Source: Anaerolineae bacterium
Lineage (GTDB): Bacteria; Chloroflexota; Anaerolineae; Epilineales; JAHCIE01
Reading direction: 5' to 3'
DNA length: 27,692 nucleotides
Assembly (NCBI GenBank): GCA_026129385.1
Contig: JAHCIE010000006.1
Span: forward strand, 1-27,692
Shown here piece after piece: positions 23,467 to 27,692 of this stretch (position 1 is the stretch's first letter; each line of letters starts with the position of its first letter). The notes beneath the pieces were generated by a model, which was not told the DNA's origin, made no database searches, and saw nothing but the letters and a program-made list of their open reading frames with translations. The position numbers and the translations under genes were made by a program.

Positions 23467-25967
23467 AGCCGCTCGAAGATCCACACGCCATCCGTGGCGT
23501 ACACCTGGCGGAAATCGGAGCGGCCGCGGAACATCTCCGGCTTGAGCGCGCCGCCCTTCGCCCCGATGTACACGTAGCCCGCCCCCTCCTCATCCATGAT
23601 GGGCAGGATGTCCTCGGCCTGCTTCGCCTCGGCAACGGTGCGCGCCGTGCGGGTCACCCGGTCAACCAGCGCCGGTGAGTTGGCATACGTATACGATACC
23701 GGCGGCAGCGTCACCTGGCGATCGGCCAGCACGGGCAGCCAGCCGCCCCCATCCGGCGCGGCGTAGGCCCCCTCTTGCCACGGCCGCGCATTGACCAGGA
23801 AGCGCGCTGTCGTCGGCGTGTTCTGACGCACCCACTCCGCCGCCTTCACGTCGGCATCGGTGGCAAGTACCGTTACCGGGTTGACGACACTCAACATGCC
23901 GTCGGCAAAGTACATCGCCCCCACTAGCAGGGCCACCGTGGCGGTGATATTCACGGCATGTTGTACCCGCCAGGGCAACTTCCATACCAGTAGCTCCATG
24001 AGCGCGGCCATAGCGTAGCCACTGAGCAGGGCGACAGGCAGGAAGCCGGTGATGATCAACGAGTCGTTGCTAATCACCCACGAGTTCCGCAGACCCAGTA
24101 GGCCAGGGTTGGTGACGAGAATCGCCAACGCAACCGCCAGGCCGACCGTGGGCGCGAGCTTGGGTCGCGTCCACAGGGGGAACTTCGCGTCAAATGCCCG
24201 CACCACCGCGCCGGTCACGCTCAACAGTATACCCAGCCCGGCCAGACCAAGCAGTTGATTCTTGTACCGCAGGGCCAGAAGATCCCATGTGGCCGTGTTG
24301 AAGGTAGCGGGCGCGGCCAGCCAGCCGCCCAGCGCCCCTGACGGCAGCAACGCCATCCCCAGGCGCAGGAACCACGGCAGCGTAAACAGCAGCGCGGCCC
24401 CGCCCACCAAGAAGGCGCGCAGCCATAGCGAGGCCAGCGACCGTCGTTCCACGACGGCAGCAACGCTCTCCACAATCAGGTACGCGCCGACCAGCGCCGC
24501 CAGCATAATCAGCACGCGATAGTGGGTCACCACCAGCGCGCCGGTCGCGAATCCGGCCAGAGCGATGCGCCGTCCGACCGGCGGGCGCGCGCTGATGGCA
24601 TCGAAGGCCAGTACCGCCGCGGTCGACAGCAACGCCAGGCCCGTTAGTTGAGTGTAGCGGCCCCACGTCAGATAGTACGATGGCATGAGGGTCACCGCGC
24701 CGACGATCGCCATCGCCACCAACCCCGCCCCGCGTCGGCCCGTGAGTCGCGCCGTGAGTACATACGTACTCACCGCCACCAGGACCTGCGCGACCTGGCC
24801 TGTCATCAGCAGGGCGTTCTCGATAGGTAGCCCCGACAGCCAGGTGAAGACCGCGGCCGTCGAGTGGAAGCCGAAGTGGTAGACGAAGGGGATGTCGAAG
24901 ACGCTTGGCCCCCAGGTCGTTGGGAGTCGCCCGCCTTCAGTGAACAACTGCGTCGCCACGGCATGCTGAATAGAGTCGACCCACGGCGATACAGCCAGGC
25001 CGCGGGCGTGCAGGGTCCGTAGCGCAGCAATGAGCAGCAGTAGCCCGGTAAAGGTGGCGCTGACCAGGCGATGCTCGGCCGACCAGACGGCGCGCAGCCC
25101 CGCCCACCGATCGGTCAGCGTCTCGATGGCGGCAGCGTCTGGGCGAGTCACGACGCGCGTCGCCACCAGCACGGCCAGGCTACCCACCACGCCCCACGCC
25201 AGGGGCGCATTGAGGCTAAAGGGCAGAAAACTGAGGAGTAGGAACAGCAACGGCCAGAAGGCAAGACTCAGCCCAGTGCTGAGGGCGAAGCGGCCGGCCG
25301 GGTCATTCAGACTCGAATAATCGAGCAAGGGGGGAGAACGGCGGCCGCGGGTGAGGAAGAAGGTAAGGGCAAAGCCGGGCACGAAGAAGACGGCCAGCAG
25401 CGGGATCGCGAGGCCCAACCACGCGAGCGCGCCGCCCACGAGCCATAACAGCATGTCGCCGTAGCCAAGCCGGGTGTTGACCTTAAAGTTCAGGTCGCCG
25501 GGGCGCGGCTGCCCATGCTCCAGCATGGCTCCGTCGCCGTAGGCGTTCTCAGTCGTCGACCATACCGTGGCCGGGTTGCCCTGCGGGCCTGACAGGGTGA
25601 GGGTATAGCGCCGCCCGGCCGAGCCACCCTGTGGCGCGAAATCGAAGCGGAGCGGCTCGTTGTGGCGCAGGCCAGCCAGGGGAAATGCAGCCTCGGCGAC
25701 CTTGAGCCGCGTGTCGTCGTAGAGGCGCAGCGTCAACGCGCCGGGGGGTGGCGCATCAGGATAGACAGCCAGTAGCAATTCGACGCCCGACAGCCCCGGC
25801 TCCTTCACCAGGAACGTCTGGCCGACGGCATCGTCGCCTTCGACGCGCGGCGCGGGCGTGTCGAGGCGATTCTGGTCAATGGCTTGCGACGCCACCCCGC
25901 CGCTACAACCCGACAGGGTCAGGGCGAGCACGAGAAGCGCCGCCCTGACCCTGTTTGACCTTAGCAT
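23460..25967 (-). CDS. multi-pass membrane protein with lipobox (GT-C-like)
   Basis: This 835-aa protein starts with a lipoprotein-type signal (LLVLALTLSGC, Cys21). An extracytoplasmic beta domain follows (25-165). From about 172 to 700 there are some 14 hydrophobic helices. The C-terminal soluble domain (about 715-835) contains WVRQNTPTTARFLVN and GAGYVYIGAKGG. The topology, the first large loop with HFGFHSTAA and the C-terminal periplasmic domain resemble GT-C glycosyltransferase-like proteins of the DUF6541 type, which probably use lipid-linked sugars. It lies 42 nt after lgt on the same strand, probably in one transcript. The ATG at 25967 has only a weak ribosome site. The exact family is inferred. 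Confidence 0.72.
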   Translation of the reverse strand: MLRSNRVRAALLVLALTLSGCSGGVASQAIDQNRLDTPAPRVEGDDAVGQTFLVKEPGLSGVELLLAVYPDAPPPGALTLRLYDDTRLKVAEAAFPLAGLRHNEPLRFDFAPQGGSAGRRYTLTLSGPQGNPATVWSTTENAYGDGAMLEHGQPRPGDLNFKVNTRLGYGDMLLWLVGGALAWLGLAIPLLAVFFVPGFALTFFLTRGRRSPPLLDYSSLNDPAGRFALSTGLSLAFWPLLFLLLSFLPFSLNAPLAWGVVGSLAVLVATRVVTRPDAAAIETLTDRWAGLRAVWSAEHRLVSATFTGLLLLIAALRTLHARGLAVSPWVDSIQHAVATQLFTEGGRLPTTWGPSVFDIPFVYHFGFHSTAAVFTWLSGLPIENALLMTGQVAQVLVAVSTYVLTARLTGRRGAGLVAMAIVGAVTLMPSYYLTWGRYTQLTGLALLSTAAVLAFDAISARPPVGRRIALAGFATGALVVTHYRVLIMLAALVGAYLIVESVAAVVERRSLASLWLRAFLVGGAALLFTLPWFLRLGMALLPSGALGGWLAAPATFNTATWDLLALRYKNQLLGLAGLGILLSVTGAVVRAFDAKFPLWTRPKLAPTVGLAVALAILVTNPGLLGLRNSWVISNDSLIITGFLPVALLSGYAMAALMELLVWKLPWRVQHAVNITATVALLVGAMYFADGMLSVVNPVTVLATDADVKAAEWVRQNTPTTARFLVNARPWQEGAYAAPDGGGWLPVLADRQVTLPPVSYTYANSPALVDRVTRTARTVAEAKQAEDILPIMDEEGAGYVYIGAKGGALKPEMFRGRSDFRQVYATDGVWIFERLK

Positions 25968-26009
25968 GGGTTGCGTGCCCCGGCAAGCCGATGCGGCCGG
26001 CTCAGGTCG

Positions 26010-26837
26010 TCAGGCACGGCCGCCCGACTGTTCAGGCAACTGAATGCGGTGGCGGACGATCAGGATGATCGCCGAGACCGCTGCGATCAGGATTGCCAGC
26101 CACTGGGCCGTGGGCAGGCCGCCGATGGTCCACGCATCCGGCCGCTGAAACTCGATGGTGAAGCGAATCAGTGAGTAGCCAATAAGGTAGATCAGGAAGA
26201 TGTCGCCCGACCGCAGCCAGCTCTCCCAGCGCCGCGAGATGTATATCAGGGCTACGAAGAGCAGCAAGTTGAGCAGGGCTTCGTAAAGGAACGTTGGGTG
26301 AAAACGTGTCTCCAATGGCAGATCGGCAAACTGGGGCAGGCGATGCTGGAGGTCGATGGGGATGCCCCACGGCAGCGTGGTTGGGTAGCCGTACAGTTCC
26401 TGGTTGAAGTAGTTGCCAAAGCGGCCAATGGTCTGGGCCAGGGCCAACCCCGGCGACGCGATGTCCAGGAAAGTCAGGAACGGCAGGTGGGCAAAGCGGC
26501 AGTAGAGCCACACGCCAAAGCCGCCACCGAGGATCGCGCCGTAGATGCCCAGGCCGCGCAATCCGCCGTTCCAGAAGGCGATGATATCCAGCGGATTTTG
26601 GCGGTAGTAATCCAGGCCGACACCGCCCGGCGGCGATGAGAGCACGTGATACAGCCGCGCGCCGATCAGGCCGAAGATGAGGGCGGGAATGAGAGCATTC
26701 CAGACATGCTCAGGGTCGATACCCTTGCGCTTGGCCTGGAGGCTCGCCACATACGCCCCGGCAAGAGCGCCAACGGTGATAAGGAAGCCATACCAATACA
26801 ACGTCAGCGGTCCGATACGAATCAATTCAGGCGACAT
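26010..26837 (-). CDS. lgt: prolipoprotein diacylglyceryl transferase
   Basis: This 275-aa inner-membrane enzyme transfers diacylglycerol from phosphatidylglycerol to the lipobox cysteine of pre-lipoproteins. The Lgt signature GRFGNYFNQELYG is at residues 138-150. IGPLTLYWYGFLI near the N-terminus and HPTFLYEALLN near 193 are also typical, and seven hydrophobic segments are visible. The ATG at 26837 follows AAAGG. It has a near-consensus promoter and precedes a gene with a lipobox, a plausible substrate. Confidence 0.96.
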   Translation of the reverse strand: MSPELIRIGPLTLYWYGFLITVGALAGAYVASLQAKRKGIDPEHVWNALIPALIFGLIGARLYHVLSSPPGGVGLDYYRQNPLDIIAFWNGGLRGLGIYGAILGGGFGVWLYCRFAHLPFLTFLDIASPGLALAQTIGRFGNYFNQELYGYPTTLPWGIPIDLQHRLPQFADLPLETRFHPTFLYEALLNLLLFVALIYISRRWESWLRSGDIFLIYLIGYSLIRFTIEFQRPDAWTIGGLPTAQWLAILIAAVSAIILIVRHRIQLPEQSGGRA

Positions 26838-26898
26838 GGGCGTGAAACCTTTCTCGTCAGCTCAGAGCAGCGGCAACGGCTACTGCCCCAACCGCTGA

Positions 26899-26926
26899 AT
26901 TATAGCCCGGCCCCAGCGCGGGTCAA
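26899..26926 (-). promoter_or_regulatory. near-consensus promoter of lgt
   Basis: On the minus strand TTGACC (26921-26926), a 16-bp spacer and a perfect TATAAT (26899-26904) are 62 nt upstream of the lgt start codon. Confidence 0.78.
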
Positions 26927-26959
26927 ACCCTGGCACGACGGGTGCGCAGGGAAACCAGC

Positions 26960-26996
26960 GGGCAGGCGCGCCCGACGGCCAGCACGGGGCCTGCCC
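26960..26996. repeat. GGGCAGGC...GCCTGCCC inverted repeat
   Basis: An 8-bp inverted repeat encloses 21 bases, followed by CCTACG. From memory, short palindromes ending in 'GGGGCCTGCCCCTACG' are scattered through Chloroflexota intergenic regions. This may be one degenerate copy. Only one copy is seen in this window. Confidence 0.4.
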
Positions 26997-27008
26997 CTAC
27001 GAAGGTGT

Positions 27009-27037
27009 TTGCATCTGGCCCCGGTAAGTTATATACT
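27009..27037 (+). promoter_or_regulatory. promoter of the CRP/FNR-type regulator
   Basis: TTGCAT (27009-27014), a 17-bp spacer and TATACT (27032-27037) lie about 92 nt before the start codon. Confidence 0.6.
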
Positions 27038-27129
27038 AGTAGGGTCCCATACACAACTTGTCTCCGCGCCGCCAATGAAGGAGACCTGGCAAAACTAGCT
27101 GGCCACGAACGCTAAAAGGAGCTTGTCCC

Positions 27130-27692
27130 ATGACTACAGTTGTCAACCCGGCGGTTCGCCGTCACTTGATGCTGGCCAAGCTCGAGACCTTCTCCGAGGC
27201 GGAGCTGTTCACAAGCGTGGCGGATCCCGACATGGATTGGCTTACCCGGGCCGCGACTGCCAGGACTTTTACCCGCGGCCAGGTCATCGTCCCGTCTAGC
27301 CACCGCGACGAGATAGTCTACTGGCTCAAGCGCGGGCATGTGGAGATCGCGCGCCCCGGCGCTGGCGGAGCCGTCGTGACGGCGCTGGAGCCGGGCACGC
27401 TATTCGGACACATGCCGTTGCTCGGTATGAGCATGAGCGGTCTGCAAGCTGCGGCTCTGACTGATTGTAGCATTCTTGTCCTCGACCGCGTCGCGCTAGA
27501 GAATGTCCTCGCTGAGCGCTGCCACCTCGCCCTGAAATTCCTGGACATTGTCGGTCGCCGCCTCGTCGAGGCCGAGGCGCGGCTAGAAGACATCACCTTC
27601 AAGAGCATCCCCGGCCGTCTCGCCTCCCTATTGCTGCGCCTCGCCCCCAACATTGACGGGCGCGTCCAGGGATACACCCACCAGGACCTGGC
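27130..27692 (+). CDS. CRP/FNR-family transcription regulator (partial)
   Basis: The first 187 codons are present and the gene continues past the right edge. The cyclic-nucleotide-binding-like beta-barrel is seen in TFTRGQVIVPSSHRDEIVYW and LKRGHVEIARPGAGG, then LEPGTLFGHMPLLG. The long dimerisation helix follows at about 138-155 (RRLVEAEARLEDITF). The winged-helix domain begins with GYTHQDLA, the usual start of the Crp DNA-binding motif. The ATG at 27130 follows AAGGAG. The effector ligand is not evident; no FNR-type N-terminal cysteine cluster is present, so cNMP or another small molecule is more likely than an iron-sulfur cluster. Confidence 0.88.
   Translation, partial: MTTVVNPAVRRHLMLAKLETFSEAELFTSVADPDMDWLTRAATARTFTRGQVIVPSSHRDEIVYWLKRGHVEIARPGAGGAVVTALEPGTLFGHMPLLGMSMSGLQAAALTDCSILVLDRVALENVLAERCHLALKFLDIVGRRLVEAEARLEDITFKSIPGRLASLLLRLAPNIDGRVQGYTHQDL

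Noticed and set aside
1..27692. tRNA genes, rRNA, CRISPR arrays, transposases, prophage genes
   Set aside because: None could be recognised. The baseplate-J-like gene stands alone in a housekeeping operon and does not indicate a prophage.

Overview
The window looks like a chromosomal segment of a GC-rich Chloroflexota bacterium (Anaerolineae/Caldilineae/Ardenticatenia-like), possibly from a metagenome assembly. The indicators are a secreted VWA protein with a Thr-Pro stalk and a YLPLL-type C-terminus, a NACHT-transmembrane ATPase, a DUF5679 zinc ribbon, an alanyl T-box leader on alaS, and a baseplate-J-like protein inside a housekeeping operon. These assignments rest on reading the sequence and on remembered family motifs. 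No database search was run.

Layout. (1) 1-2336, minus: a likely operon of a CDP-alcohol phosphatidyltransferase (YnbA-like), a CdsA-like cytidylyltransferase and a DapL-type aminotransferase that runs off the left edge. (2) 2443-5809, plus: a NACHT ATPase with a multi-pass membrane tail behind a near-consensus promoter, then pyrimidine-nucleoside phosphorylase with its own promoter. (3) 5817-13804, minus: one long tightly packed unit, T-box leader > alaS > baseplate-J-like membrane protein > ruvX > mltG > GT4 glycosyltransferase > DUF5679 membrane protein. The first four genes overlap by 4 nt at each junction. (4) 13953-17438, minus: a frame-disrupted fatty-acid desaturase, a dodecin with a terminator, and a large secreted protein with a palindrome at its start site. 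(5) 17582-21066, plus: a 58-aa small ORF overlapping a disrupted deoxynucleoside kinase, then a disrupted DUF2270 membrane protein overlapping an intact SLC13/TrkA-C permease. (6) 21072-23460: a secreted NHL/VWA protein flanked on both sides by two similar elements. Each element has four 11-bp direct repeats, a -10 box at fixed spacing, a C-run and a nested hairpin. (7) 23460-26926, minus: lgt followed by a very hydrophobic protein with a lipobox. (8) 27009-27692, plus: a CRP/FNR-type regulator truncated by the right edge.

The most original signal is the pair of elements at 21072-21210 and 23335-23466, which I read as two related small RNAs under an OmpR/PhoB-type operator. The second notable feature is the concentration of broken reading frames in four otherwise well-conserved genes (mltG, desaturase, nucleoside kinase, DUF2270). 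Their conserved motifs are intact on both sides of each break, which suggests assembly errors or very recent decay rather than old pseudogenes.
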